Shown here: in pieces, positions 7,111 to 14,698 of the stretch
How the letters are laid out: the number at the start of each line of letters is the position of its first letter
How positions within the stretch are numbered: the stretch's first letter is position 1
The notes under the pieces: model-generated
Told to the model about the DNA's origin: nothing
Database searches by the model: none
The model's input: the letters and a program-made list of their open reading frames with translations, nothing else
Source: CADEED01 sp035525785
GTDB lineage: Bacteria > Pseudomonadota > Gammaproteobacteria > Steroidobacterales > Steroidobacteraceae
Direction: 5' to 3'
Assembly: GCA_035525785.1 (NCBI GenBank)
Contig: DATLDQ010000033.1
Coordinates: forward strand, 59,921-123,920
Length of the DNA: 64,000 bases
Translations under genes and position numbers: made by a program

Positions 7111-8235
7111 TCAATCTCCCGATGCGCCGGCCATGATCTCGCGGAGCACGGTCGTGGCGAAACTGCCGGCGGACAACGCGAAGCGCAAGGTCAGCGTGTC
7201 CCCGGCGTAGTGGTGTTCGAGGTCCCGCACGCGTATGCGCAGCGCGCGCCGCTCCGAATTCATGCGTGCGGCGCGAATCACCGCCAGCGCCTCGGGGAAC
7301 CGCTGCGACACCGATTGCTCGAGCTCGAGCACCGTCCCTAGCGCCAGGGATTCCCCGTCGCCCAGGAGTGGCGCCGTCGCGTGAATTTCGAGCGATGCAC
7401 AGCGGACCGTGAGCGTCGGGTCCGCTCCATCCACGGCGAACACCGAGCCCCGGCCATCGAGATTTGCAACGTCGCCCGGAGCCAGCTGGTTCCAGCTGCC
7501 GTCGCGAACGCGCGCGGCCAGGATGGCGTTGAAGACCAGGCTGCGTGCGGCCGACAACATGAAGCCGCGGTCGTCGTTGCCGCGTCCGCGCGAGCGGGAG
7601 TCGCGCGCTGCTCCCCTGCCCCCCGGCGCACGCGGGTCGGCAGCCTCGGCCGCATCGGCCTGCGCGCCGAGCCTTTCCGCCTCGCGCCAGACCGCGGTGA
7701 GGTTGCCGCCGTCACGGCCGAACCGCTGCTCGCCGAAGTAGTTTGGCACGCCGCCGGCGCGCACCGCCGCGATGCGCCGCTCCAGCGTGGCCGGTTCGCA
7801 GTGGAAACTGCGCACCGTGATCTCGAAGCGGTTGCCCTCGAGCGCGCCGCGCGGCAGCTTTCGCTGGTGCTCGACGGACGAGAGGACCTCGTAGCCCTCG
7901 CCGCGCAATGCCAGGAAATCCTGCGCCGCGCGCTTTCCGCGCGGCACCGTGAAGTGTTGCGTGGTGACCGCGTGGCGATCCTTGAGACCGGCGAAACCGA
8001 CTTCGAACGGCTTGCAGCCCGCGGCGCGCGCGAGCTCGCGCGCCACCCACTCCGTGTTGGCGCCGCGTTTGCGCACGCGCAAGAGCGCATGTGGCCCTGC
8101 GCCCGCGGCCTCGAAGCCCAGTATCTCGTCCACCGTGAAGTCTTCGGGTGACGCGCGCATGACGCCCGTCGCGAGCGGCGATCCCCAGGCCGTCGGCGGT
8201 GCCAGCGCGGCTTCGCGCCAGGTATCCGGGAACAT
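7111..8235 (-). CDS. truD: tRNA pseudouridine(13) synthase TruD
   Basis: TruD isomerises U13 of tRNA-Glu to pseudouridine. The 374-residue protein has the catalytic block VGFAGLKDRHAVTTQ with Asp86 (Asp80 in E. coli), the GNRFEITVR and YFGEQRFGRDGGNL segments, and SAARSLVFNAILAARV in the TRUD insertion domain. Compared with E. coli there is an extra low-complexity insert of about 30 residues rich in Ala, Arg, Gly and Asp (roughly residues 175-210) just before the FMLSAARS motif. Start and stop overlap with ispF as TGATG, so translation is coupled. Confidence 0.95.
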   Translation of the reverse strand: MFPDTWREAALAPPTAWGSPLATGVMRASPEDFTVDEILGFEAAGAGPHALLRVRKRGANTEWVARELARAAGCKPFEVGFAGLKDRHAVTTQHFTVPRGKRAAQDFLALRGEGYEVLSSVEHQRKLPRGALEGNRFEITVRSFHCEPATLERRIAAVRAGGVPNYFGEQRFGRDGGNLTAVWREAERLGAQADAAEAADPRAPGGRGAARDSRSRGRGNDDRGFMLSAARSLVFNAILAARVRDGSWNQLAPGDVANLDGRGSVFAVDGADPTLTVRCASLEIHATAPLLGDGESLALGTVLELEQSVSQRFPEALAVIRAARMNSERRALRIRVRDLEHHYAGDTLTLRFALSAGSFATTVLREIMAGASGD

Positions 8236-8723
8236 CAGGCTTTGTCGGCGGCGGGCTCTAACAACACCACGGCTTGCGCCGCGAGGCCCTCGTTGCGGCC
8301 GATGAAGCCCAGGTGCTCGGTGGTCGTGGCCTTGATGTTCACCTGGTTATCGGTCACGCCAAGCATCTGCGCGATGGATCGGCGGATCTCGAGCCGATGC
8401 GGCGACATCTTCGGCGCCTGCGCGAGCACGGTGATGTCGGCGTTGCCAACGCGCAGTTTGCGCACGCTCAGCATTTCGAGCACCGCTTCGACGAAGCGGC
8501 GGCTGTTCGCACCCTTCCACACCGGATCCGTGTCGGGGAAATGCATGCCGATGTCGCCGAGCCCCGCTGCGCCCAGCATGGCGTCGCAGAGCGCGTGCAG
8601 GACCACGTCGCCGTCGCTGTGCGCCACGACGCCGCGCGTGTGCGCGATGCGCACGCCGCCGAGCACCACGGAATCACCCGGGCCGAAGGCGTGGACGTCG
8701 AAACCTGAACCGATGCGCATCAT
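8235..8723 (-). CDS. ispF: 2-C-methyl-D-erythritol 2,4-cyclodiphosphate synthase
   Basis: IspF makes the cyclic diphosphate intermediate of the non-mevalonate (MEP) isoprenoid pathway. The 162-residue protein begins MMRIGSGFDVHAFGPGDSVVLGG, with metal ligands Asp9 and His11, and contains AHSDGDVVLHALCDAMLGA and the GDIGMHFPDTDP loop. The C-terminal KATTTEHLGFIGRNEGLAAQAVV also fits. It abuts ispD with no gap (TGAATG), an order shared with many proteobacteria, where the two enzymes even fuse in some groups. Confidence 0.96.
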   Translation of the reverse strand: MMRIGSGFDVHAFGPGDSVVLGGVRIAHTRGVVAHSDGDVVLHALCDAMLGAAGLGDIGMHFPDTDPVWKGANSRRFVEAVLEMLSVRKLRVGNADITVLAQAPKMSPHRLEIRRSIAQMLGVTDNQVNIKATTTEHLGFIGRNEGLAAQAVVLLEPAADKA

Positions 8724-9431
8724 TCAACCTCGGAGGAGATTCTCGCGGGCCGCGAGTATGGCTGAAGCCAGCGTCAGATCTTCCGGCGTCGTCACCTTGA
8801 GGTTGTCGGCGCGGCCGGCGATCAGGCGCGGGTGGTGCCCTGCCCACTCCACGGCCTGGGATTCATCGGTGGGGACCTGCCGCGCTTCCAGCGCGGCGTC
8901 GAGGGCCGGCAGCAGCACGCCGATACGGAATGCCTGCGGTGTCGCCGCGCGCCACAGGCCCGCGCGGTCGATCGTGGTCTCGACGCTCGCCTCGCCCACG
9001 CCCGTTTCCCGTTTCAACGTGTCGGCCAGCGGCACCGCGAGCAGCCCTCCGACCGGATGATCGCGCAACGCGTACTTGAGCTTCGCGAGATCGTCGGCGG
9101 TCAAGCAGGGGCGCGCCGCGTCGTGCACGAAAACCCAGTCTTCGCCGCCGACCTGCCCGGCCAGCGAACGCAGGGCATTGCGCACCGAGTGCGCGCGCTG
9201 CTCGCCACCGGTCACCGCATGGATTCGCGCATGCCGCGCCGCGATGGCGGCCCATCGATCATCGTCCGTTGCGATGGCGACGGTGATGCTGGCGCAATCC
9301 ACGTCATCTTCGAAGGGCGCGAGGGCGTGCTCGATGACGGTCGAACTACCGAGCTTCGCGTATTGCTTGGGAAGCGACGCGGCGAATCGACGCCCGCTGC
9401 CCGCGGCCGGAATGATCAGGTGATAGCGCAT
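8724..9431 (-). CDS. ispD: 2-C-methyl-D-erythritol 4-phosphate cytidylyltransferase
   Basis: IspD couples CTP to methylerythritol phosphate in the MEP pathway. The 235-residue protein opens MRYHLIIPAAGSGRRFAAS, with the nucleotide-binding PAAGSGRR loop and the PKQY lysine, and later has VFVHDAARPCLTADDL and the C-terminal RADNLKVTTPEDLTLAS, both IspD signatures. Full length. It sits between ftsB and ispF on the same strand, as is usual. Confidence 0.96.
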   Translation of the reverse strand: MRYHLIIPAAGSGRRFAASLPKQYAKLGSSTVIEHALAPFEDDVDCASITVAIATDDDRWAAIAARHARIHAVTGGEQRAHSVRNALRSLAGQVGGEDWVFVHDAARPCLTADDLAKLKYALRDHPVGGLLAVPLADTLKRETGVGEASVETTIDRAGLWRAATPQAFRIGVLLPALDAALEARQVPTDESQAVEWAGHHPRLIAGRADNLKVTTPEDLTLASAILAARENLLRG

Positions 9432-9467
9432 TGGCCGCGAAGCTTAACAGCCCGCGACAACGTGACT

Positions 9468-9797
9468 TCAGCGGGACGCCGTCTGCGTGTGGACTTCGGG
9501 CCGCGCGGGAAGCGCGGTGCGCGGCCGCGCCGGAACGACCTGGAAGAAGGTTTCGTTGCGGCCAATCATGCCGAGCTCGGACCGGGCGCGCTCTTCGATG
9601 GCCGCCATGCCCGCCTTCAGGTCGGCGACTTCAGCGACCAGTTGTTCGTTGCGCGCTTCGAGCTCCGCGTTCTCCGCGTTCTGGTGGTCCACCGACTCGC
9701 TGAGCCGGGACAGCTCGCGCACACCGTCGTTGGACAGCCAGAGCCGGTACTGCAGCAGCAATACGACCGAGAGCAATACGCCAGCGAGCCACTTCAT
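9468..9797 (-). CDS. ftsB: Cell division protein FtsB
   Basis: FtsB is a single-pass inner-membrane protein that joins FtsL and FtsQ in the divisome and helps switch on septal peptidoglycan synthesis. The 109-residue protein has a short cytoplasmic start, a TM helix (residues 3-20, KWLAGVLLSVVLLLQYRL) and a leucine-zipper coiled coil (about 27-65, ELSRLSESVDHQNAENAELE), then EERARSELGMIGRNETFFQV, a typical FtsB end block. The tail after about residue 90 is proline- and alanine-rich. ispD follows 36 bp downstream. In most relatives eno lies directly upstream; here a toxin-antitoxin pair and other genes have come between. Confidence 0.93.
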   Translation of the reverse strand: MKWLAGVLLSVVLLLQYRLWLSNDGVRELSRLSESVDHQNAENAELEARNEQLVAEVADLKAGMAAIEERARSELGMIGRNETFFQVVPARPRTALPARPEVHTQTASR

Positions 9798-9808
9798 TTG
9801 TTGAGTAG

Positions 9809-9823
9809 ACTAAACTAAACTAA
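9809..9823. promoter_or_regulatory. Triple ACTAA repeat in the ftsB / antitoxin control region
   Basis: The 33 bp between the divergent ftsB and antitoxin starts contain ACTAA three times in tandem. The short, AT-rich spacing makes this the likely operator or -10 area for the toxin-antitoxin promoter; Phd-type antitoxins bind repeats at such places. Function is inference. Confidence 0.45.
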
Positions 9824-9830
9824 GTTCACT

Positions 9831-10058
9831 GTGAAGTCCGGCAAGGTAAATATCCACGAGGCGAAGACGCACTTGTCGCGGCTCGTCGAAGACGTCGCCA
9901 ATGGCAACGAGGTGTTGATCGCGAAAGGCGGTCGCGCGATGGCGAGGCTGGTGCCATTGGGGCGCGACGACGCACCGCGAAAGTGCGGCCTGCTCAAGGG
10001 CAAGCTGCGCATAGCGGAGGACTTCGACCGTTCGCTCGAGGCGTTGACCCCGCTCTAG
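9831..10058 (+). CDS. Phd/YefM-type antitoxin
   Basis: A 75-residue protein starting with GTG: MKSGKVNIHEAKTHLSRLVEDVANGNEVLIAKGGRAMARLVPL. The VNIHEAKTHLSRLVEDVANGN stretch is the DNA-binding Phd/YefM fold signature, and the C-terminal end (GLLKGKLRIAEDFDRSLEAL) would wrap around the toxin. It should repress its own promoter and neutralise the PIN toxin encoded 42 bp downstream. It lies divergent from ftsB. The pair appears as an insertion within the conserved eno-ftsB neighbourhood. Confidence 0.88.
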   Translation: MKSGKVNIHEAKTHLSRLVEDVANGNEVLIAKGGRAMARLVPLGRDDAPRKCGLLKGKLRIAEDFDRSLEALTPL

Positions 10059-10100
10059 CCGGCGCCCTCCCCTACTCCCGCCCCAACAGAGAAATTGGCA

Positions 10101-10496
10101 ATGCGCCTATTGCTCGATACGCAGGTGTTTCTCTGGTGGCTGGCGGATTCGCGGCGCCTGGGCAAAGCCGCCCGCGAGCGCATCGAGGCGGCGGACGAGG
10201 TCTACGTCAGCGCCGCGTCCATCGTGGAGTGCGAAGCGAAGATCGCCGCGGGTCTGCTCGAGGGCGACGTCGAGGAAGTCGCGCGCGGCATCCGCGCGAG
10301 TGGGTTTCTCGAATTGCCGGTGCGGGTGCGCGCCGCCGCCGCGGCGGGCTCATTGAAGAAAATGCCCGAGGCGGATTTCATCGACCGCCTGCTCGTGGCG
10401 CAGGCCATGGCCGAGCCACTGAAGTTGCTCACCGCGAATGCGGCACTGAAGAGTTACTCGGAGCTCGTGGAGGTCGCGGGCGCCTCCACGAGCTGA
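10101..10496 (+). CDS. VapC-like PIN-domain toxin
   Basis: A 131-residue PIN-domain ribonuclease, the toxin partner of the upstream antitoxin. It begins MRLLLDTQVFLWWLAD with metal-binding Asp6, then SIVECEAKIAAG (Glu43) and EADFIDRLLVAQAM (Asp95). The fourth acidic position, usually Asp in TxD, is Asn113 (LLTANAAL). Most VapC enzymes cut tRNA or rRNA; the target here is unknown. An in-frame TTG two codons upstream was not used, since the ATG gives the usual PIN N-terminus. The asparagine may lower metal binding but does not prove inactivity. Confidence 0.88.
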   Translation: MRLLLDTQVFLWWLADSRRLGKAARERIEAADEVYVSAASIVECEAKIAAGLLEGDVEEVARGIRASGFLELPVRVRAAAAAGSLKKMPEADFIDRLLVAQAMAEPLKLLTANAALKSYSELVEVAGASTS

Positions 10497-10523
10497 GTGT
10501 TTTAGAGCAGCTCGCCGGTCCGT

Positions 10524-13277
10524 CTATTTGACCGGCTTGCCATCGGCATCGATGACGGTCACCTCGCCGAAGTTCAACGCGCGCACCTTCGCCTCGATCT
10601 TCGACAGGTCGCCGACCACCACCCAGGTCAGCGCATCCGGGTGAATGAGCTTGCCGGCGGACTTGTTGACGTCGTCCACGGTCACCGCGCTCACCTCGCC
10701 GACGAAGTCGTTCCAGTACGAGTCCTTGAGCCCGAAGGTCAGTATCTCGCCGTAGGCGCCGGCGATCTCGTCCGCGGTTTCGTTCTGTCCGGGCAGCGCG
10801 ATCACGATGCTGTCCTTGGCAAACTGGATCTCCTTGTCGGTGGGCTTGTTCGTTGCCAGCACCTGCGTGAGCTCCTTCCTGATCTCGGCCATGGCCTCGG
10901 CGGTCTTGTCGGTCTGCACGCCACCTCCGGCGCGCCAGGTGCCGGGGCCCACCGAGTCGGTGAGACGTGTGCCGGCGCCATACGCCCAGTGCTTGTCCTC
11001 GCGCAGGTTCATGTTGAGGCGCGAGGTGAAGTTGCCGCCCATGAGCGTATCCAGCACGACGAAGCGGATGTGATTCGCATCGGCGCGCGTCGGGCCAACG
11101 GTGGTGGCGACGATCTGCGACTGCTCCGAGCCCGTGCGGTTGATGAGGAACACGCGTGGTTGCGTGGCGAGCGTCACGTTGCCGATATTCTTCGTGGCCT
11201 TGGCTTCGGCTGGCGCACGCCAGGCGCCGAAGCGCTGTTCCAGCAAAGGCTGGATCTGCGCGAGCGTCGTGTCACCCACGACCAGCAGCACGGAGTTGTC
11301 CGGCCGCACCCAGCGCTTGTAGAACGCGGCGAGGTCCGGGCCCTTGAGGCTGTTCACCGCCGCTTCCGTGCCCGTGCCCGAGGCCGGGTTCGAATACGCA
11401 TGGCCCTCGCCATAGATGAGGCGCGGCATCACTCGCTGGATCATCGCCGCCGGCTGGGCCTTCTCCTGCTGGATGGTGGCGAGCGTCTGGCCGCGAAGAC
11501 GATCGAGCTCCTTGTCGGGAAACGTGGGGTTGAGCAGCACGTCGGCGTACAGATCGAGGGACTCCGCGAGGCGCGCGCTCAACGCATTCATGTTGAGGTA
11601 TGAACGGTCGAGCGACGAACCCACGGCGATCGTCGCGCCCAGCGACTCGGCGCGATCCGCGATCTCGAGCGAGCTGCGCGTCTTCGTGCCTTCCTGGATC
11701 ATCTGCATTGCCAGGCGCGCGGTGCCAGGCTTGGCGGAGGCGTCCGCCGCGAAACCGGCATCGGCCATCAGCGTGAAGTCGACGACCGGCGCGGCGTGGC
11801 GCTCGACCACGGCGACTTCTAGACCGTTGGACAGCTTGGCGCGCACGATGCCGGGTAGTTTGAGCGACGGAGGCTCGCCCGGCGTCGGCACCTTGCTGCG
11901 ATCGACCGTGGACGCCAAAGTCTTGTACTCGCCCGCGGGCTCGACGTTGAGCACGAACACGCCATCGGACATCCAGCGCCTGGCGACGGCCTGCACGTCG
12001 GCGGTCGTGGCATTGGCCACCCAGCCGAGGCGCGTCTTGTAGAAATCCGGCGAACCGCCGTAGACCATGCTCTCCGCGAGAATGTACGACTTGCCGCCGA
12101 AACCATCGATGCGCTCGATGCCACGCGCGAACGATGCGTAGTTAGTGGTCTTGATGCGGTCGAGCTCGGGTTGCGCCGGGCCCTTGGCCAGGAACGCCGC
12201 CACCTCTTCGTCCATGGCCTTCTCGACCTTGGCGGGGTCTTCGCCCGGCTTCACCGTCGCGAACAGCAGGATCTGCGAGGCGATCTCGAACGGGCCGATG
12301 TAGGCACCCACGGCCGTGGCGGTGCGGTCGGTGTAGACCAGGCGCTTGTACAGCCGGCTGTTCTTGCCCGAGGCGAGCAGGTCCGCGGTCACGTCCATTA
12401 GCGAAAAATCCCGCGTCTTGTAGCCTGGGATGTTCCACACCTTATAGATGCGCGCCTGCGGCACCCGGTCCTGCATGACCGAGCGGCGCTCACCCGACAT
12501 CTTGGCGACCCAGGCCTGCTGATGGTTCACCGTGGGACCGGGTGCGATGTCGCCGAAATACTTCTCGACCTTGGCCTTGGCATCCGCCGCGGTGACGTCG
12601 CCCGCCAGCACGATGACGGCATTGGCCGCGCCGTAGTAGCCGCGGAACCATTCCTTCACGTCCTCGACCGAGGCCGCATTCAGGTCTTCCATCGAGCCGA
12701 TGGTTTCCCAGGAGTACGGGTGGCCCGCGGGCCAGGTGCTCTGCGCGATGACCTCGGACACCTTGCCGTAGGGCTGGTTCTGGCGTCCGCGTTTCTCGTT
12801 CTGCACCACGCCGCGTTGCTCGTCGAGCACCTTCTGGTCGATGGCGCCGAGCAGGTGACCCATGCGGTCCGACTCCATCCATAGCGTCATGTCGAGCGCG
12901 GATGTGGGCACGTTCTGGAAATAGTTGGTGCGATCGAACCACGTGGTGCCGTTGAGTTTGGTGGCGCCCGCCGATTCCATGACCTTGAACCAGTCGTCCT
13001 TGTAGTTCTCGGATCCGTTGAACATCAGGTGCTCGAACAGGTGCGCGAAGCCCGTGCGGCCCAGGCGCTCGTCCTTGCTGCCTACGTGGTACCAGACGTT
13101 GACTGCCACCACCGGCGCCTTGTGATCCTCGTGCACGAGCAGCGTGAGCCCGTTTGCGAGCACGAACTTCTGGTACGGGATGTCGGCGACCGGGAGCGGC
13201 GCGGGCTTGGAAGCGGCGGCCGCCACGGCGGCGGCGGACAACACGGATAGTAAGACAGCGGTGAAGCACCGGTTCAT
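10524..13277 (-). CDS. Secreted M16-family zinc metallopeptidase, two-domain
   Basis: A 917-residue pitrilysin-family peptidase with a Sec signal peptide (about residues 1-22, ending AVAAAAS). The first M16 half carries the inverted zinc motif HLFEH (residues 79-83, in FAHLFEHLMFNGSENY) and a downstream glutamate in EQRGVVQNEKR. The second half (from about residue 480, LPGIVRAKLSNGLEVAVVERH) keeps the fold but lacks HxxEH, as is normal in fused M16 proteins. It probably degrades peptides in the periplasm. The ATG at 13277 was chosen over the longer open frame because the signal peptide begins there. Its neighbours are unrelated, so no pathway is implied. Confidence 0.92.
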   Translation of the reverse strand: MNRCFTAVLLSVLSAAAVAAAASKPAPLPVADIPYQKFVLANGLTLLVHEDHKAPVVAVNVWYHVGSKDERLGRTGFAHLFEHLMFNGSENYKDDWFKVMESAGATKLNGTTWFDRTNYFQNVPTSALDMTLWMESDRMGHLLGAIDQKVLDEQRGVVQNEKRGRQNQPYGKVSEVIAQSTWPAGHPYSWETIGSMEDLNAASVEDVKEWFRGYYGAANAVIVLAGDVTAADAKAKVEKYFGDIAPGPTVNHQQAWVAKMSGERRSVMQDRVPQARIYKVWNIPGYKTRDFSLMDVTADLLASGKNSRLYKRLVYTDRTATAVGAYIGPFEIASQILLFATVKPGEDPAKVEKAMDEEVAAFLAKGPAQPELDRIKTTNYASFARGIERIDGFGGKSYILAESMVYGGSPDFYKTRLGWVANATTADVQAVARRWMSDGVFVLNVEPAGEYKTLASTVDRSKVPTPGEPPSLKLPGIVRAKLSNGLEVAVVERHAAPVVDFTLMADAGFAADASAKPGTARLAMQMIQEGTKTRSSLEIADRAESLGATIAVGSSLDRSYLNMNALSARLAESLDLYADVLLNPTFPDKELDRLRGQTLATIQQEKAQPAAMIQRVMPRLIYGEGHAYSNPASGTGTEAAVNSLKGPDLAAFYKRWVRPDNSVLLVVGDTTLAQIQPLLEQRFGAWRAPAEAKATKNIGNVTLATQPRVFLINRTGSEQSQIVATTVGPTRADANHIRFVVLDTLMGGNFTSRLNMNLREDKHWAYGAGTRLTDSVGPGTWRAGGGVQTDKTAEAMAEIRKELTQVLATNKPTDKEIQFAKDSIVIALPGQNETADEIAGAYGEILTFGLKDSYWNDFVGEVSAVTVDDVNKSAGKLIHPDALTWVVVGDLSKIEAKVRALNFGEVTVIDADGKPVK

Positions 13278-13380
13278 GGTGGGTCCTTGCGGATATCGGG
13301 GTGACTGAATGCTAGCGCCAAGCAGGGCACGCGTGCAGATAGAACGATGAAGGGAGCCCGCGTCAGGCTGGGGCGACGCG

Positions 13381-13821
13381 TCATTGACCGTCCGGGGATG
13401 TGAACCCCCGGCAAACCACCGCGAGCTTGTTCCCGTCCGGGTCGCGGACGTACGTCGCGTAGAAATCCGGGTTGTAGAGCAATCGCAGACCGGGCGCGCC
13501 TTCCGACGTGCCGCCATGGGTCAGCGCGGTGTCGTGAAAGCGGTTCACGGAACACCAGTCCTTGGCCCACAAAGCGACCATGCCCCCGTTACCCACGGTA
13601 GCCTGCCCGCCGTTGAACGGCTTGCAGATCCACAGGGCATCCTGGACGGCGCCTTCTTTTTCGTACAGGCCCCAGCCTATCCACCCGGTCCAGCTGGTCT
13701 CGCTCTCACCGGCGACGTCGCAGCGCCGGTAGCCGAGCACGCCGAGCGTGGCGTCGTAGAACCTGCCCGATCGCTCGAGGTCGTTGGAGCCGAGGCAGAC
13801 GTAGGCAAACATGGACTTCAT
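13381..13821 (-). CDS. VOC (glyoxalase/bleomycin-resistance) family protein
   Basis: A 146-residue vicinal-oxygen-chelate protein: MFAYVCLGSNDLERSGRFYDATLGVLGYRR at the start and DFYATYVRDPDGNKLAVVCRG at the end, the classic beta-alpha-beta-beta-beta repeats. VOC proteins are metal enzymes (lyases, dioxygenases) or drug-binding proteins; the substrate cannot be predicted. The family ligand residue in DPDGNKLAVV differs from canonical DPxGHxxE, with lysine-leucine in place of the usual metal-binding pair, so metal use is unsure. It overlaps the upstream Nudix-like gene by 4 bp. Confidence 0.85.
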   Translation of the reverse strand: MKSMFAYVCLGSNDLERSGRFYDATLGVLGYRRCDVAGESETSWTGWIGWGLYEKEGAVQDALWICKPFNGGQATVGNGGMVALWAKDWCSVNRFHDTALTHGGTSEGAPGLRLLYNPDFYATYVRDPDGNKLAVVCRGFTSPDGQ

Positions 13822-14303
13822 GGAGCATCCGCGGAATACAGGCAGAGCTCGCGCGCGGGACTATCCACCCCGGTGATGTATTCGTGCACGGAACGCACAC
13901 CGTCCTTGAGCCCGCGGAAGTGGACGCGCCCGAGGCACTCTTCGAGCGACAACCACTGGTACTCGGCGTGCTCGCCGGCGTTCAGCCGCACCGCGCTCTC
14001 GAGTACTTCCGCGGCGTAGACGCCGATCAGCTGCATCTCGTTGAAGCGCCGGTTGTAGATGGTGTACGTATGCTCGGCCGCCCAGACGCTTTGCGCCTTG
14101 AGCCCGAAGGCGCGCAGGTGGCGCGCGATGGCATCGGTGATGTGCTCGCCATCCTTCACGACGTCGCTGGGTATCTGCCAGAACCGCCCGCCGTTGAAGA
14201 AGCGCTCGGCTTTCTCGACCGACGTGTGCAGCAGGAGGAATCGGATGCCTTCCGCGGTCCGGCGAAACGCCCAGACGTCGAAGACATTGGCGGCGAGCTG
14301 CAT
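13818..14303 (-). CDS. Nudix-fold protein with degenerate catalytic box
   Basis: A 161-residue protein with Nudix fold features: FDVWAFRRTAEGIRFLLLHTSVE, GGRFWQIPSDVVKDGEHITDAIARHLRAFGL at the box position, and a C-terminal EYQWLSLEECLGRV. The canonical box is Gx5Ex7REUxEExGU. Here only the first Glu and the final FGL remain; REUxEE has become RHLRAF, so the metal-binding glutamates are gone. It is therefore probably not a classic pyrophosphohydrolase, and may be a binding protein or an inactive relative. Its stop overlaps the VOC start (ATGA), so the two are likely made together. Confidence 0.7.
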   Translation of the reverse strand: MQLAANVFDVWAFRRTAEGIRFLLLHTSVEKAERFFNGGRFWQIPSDVVKDGEHITDAIARHLRAFGLKAQSVWAAEHTYTIYNRRFNEMQLIGVYAAEVLESAVRLNAGEHAEYQWLSLEECLGRVHFRGLKDGVRSVHEYITGVDSPARELCLYSADAP

Positions 14304-14310
14304 CGCCTGA

Positions 14311-14640
14311 CTACAGGCGCGGCGGATCCGCGGGACGCACCCGGCGGAAACCCGCGGCGCGGATGTCGCTCATGACCTGCGCGGCGCGGATCATCACGTC
14401 CTGGTCGGTCTTGTTGGTGGCCACGACGATGCTGCGGTCGCGGCCGATCTGCAGCGTGCTGGTCATGAGGCTCGCGACGCGCGAGCAGTTGGTCTTGCGG
14501 TCGAGCACGCTGCAATAGTTCGAGCCGCTCCAGACGATGACCAGCACTTCTTCCTGGGGAAACGGCGGCAGTCCCTGCGCCTGCACGTGCATCGCCGCGA
14601 GGCTCAGGGCCAGTGCGAGAAACTTCATGTGGCTGCGCAT
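14311..14640 (-). CDS. Small secreted protein with ExbD/TolR-like periplasmic fold
   Basis: A 109-residue protein with an N-terminal Sec signal (MRSHMKFLALALSLAAMHVQAQ). The mature part, from GLPPFPQEEVLVIVWSG to RDRSIVVATNKTDQDVMIRAAQVMSDIRAAGFRRVRP, is patterned like the periplasmic domain of ExbD/TolR (strand, loop, then helix with an AAGF turn). Unlike ExbD it has no retained TM anchor by eye, only a cleavable signal. Two cysteines in NYCSVLDRKTNCSRV could form a disulphide. Downstream is the degenerate Nudix gene (7 bp), upstream a hairpin after eno. The ExbD likeness is a tentative reading. Confidence 0.6.
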   Translation of the reverse strand: MRSHMKFLALALSLAAMHVQAQGLPPFPQEEVLVIVWSGSNYCSVLDRKTNCSRVASLMTSTLQIGRDRSIVVATNKTDQDVMIRAAQVMSDIRAAGFRRVRPADPPRL

Positions 14641-14663
14641 TGCTGTCTCCTCATCTGTCCGGA

Positions 14664-14688
14664 GGGGTGGAGGCGTCGCCTCCACCCC
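14664..14688 (-). terminator. Perfect hairpin after eno
   Basis: An 11-bp perfect inverted repeat, GGGGTGGAGGC-GTC-GCCTCCACCCC, starts 10 bp beyond the eno stop. It has no following T-run, so it may pause or protect the 3' end of the eno message rather than act as a full intrinsic terminator. Confidence 0.5.
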
Positions 14689-14698
14689 GCGTACGTGA

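Noticed and set aside
9468..9703. Possible divergent small plus-strand gene opposite ftsB
   Set aside because: Frames here mirror ftsB; ftsB itself has a clear TM and coiled coil.
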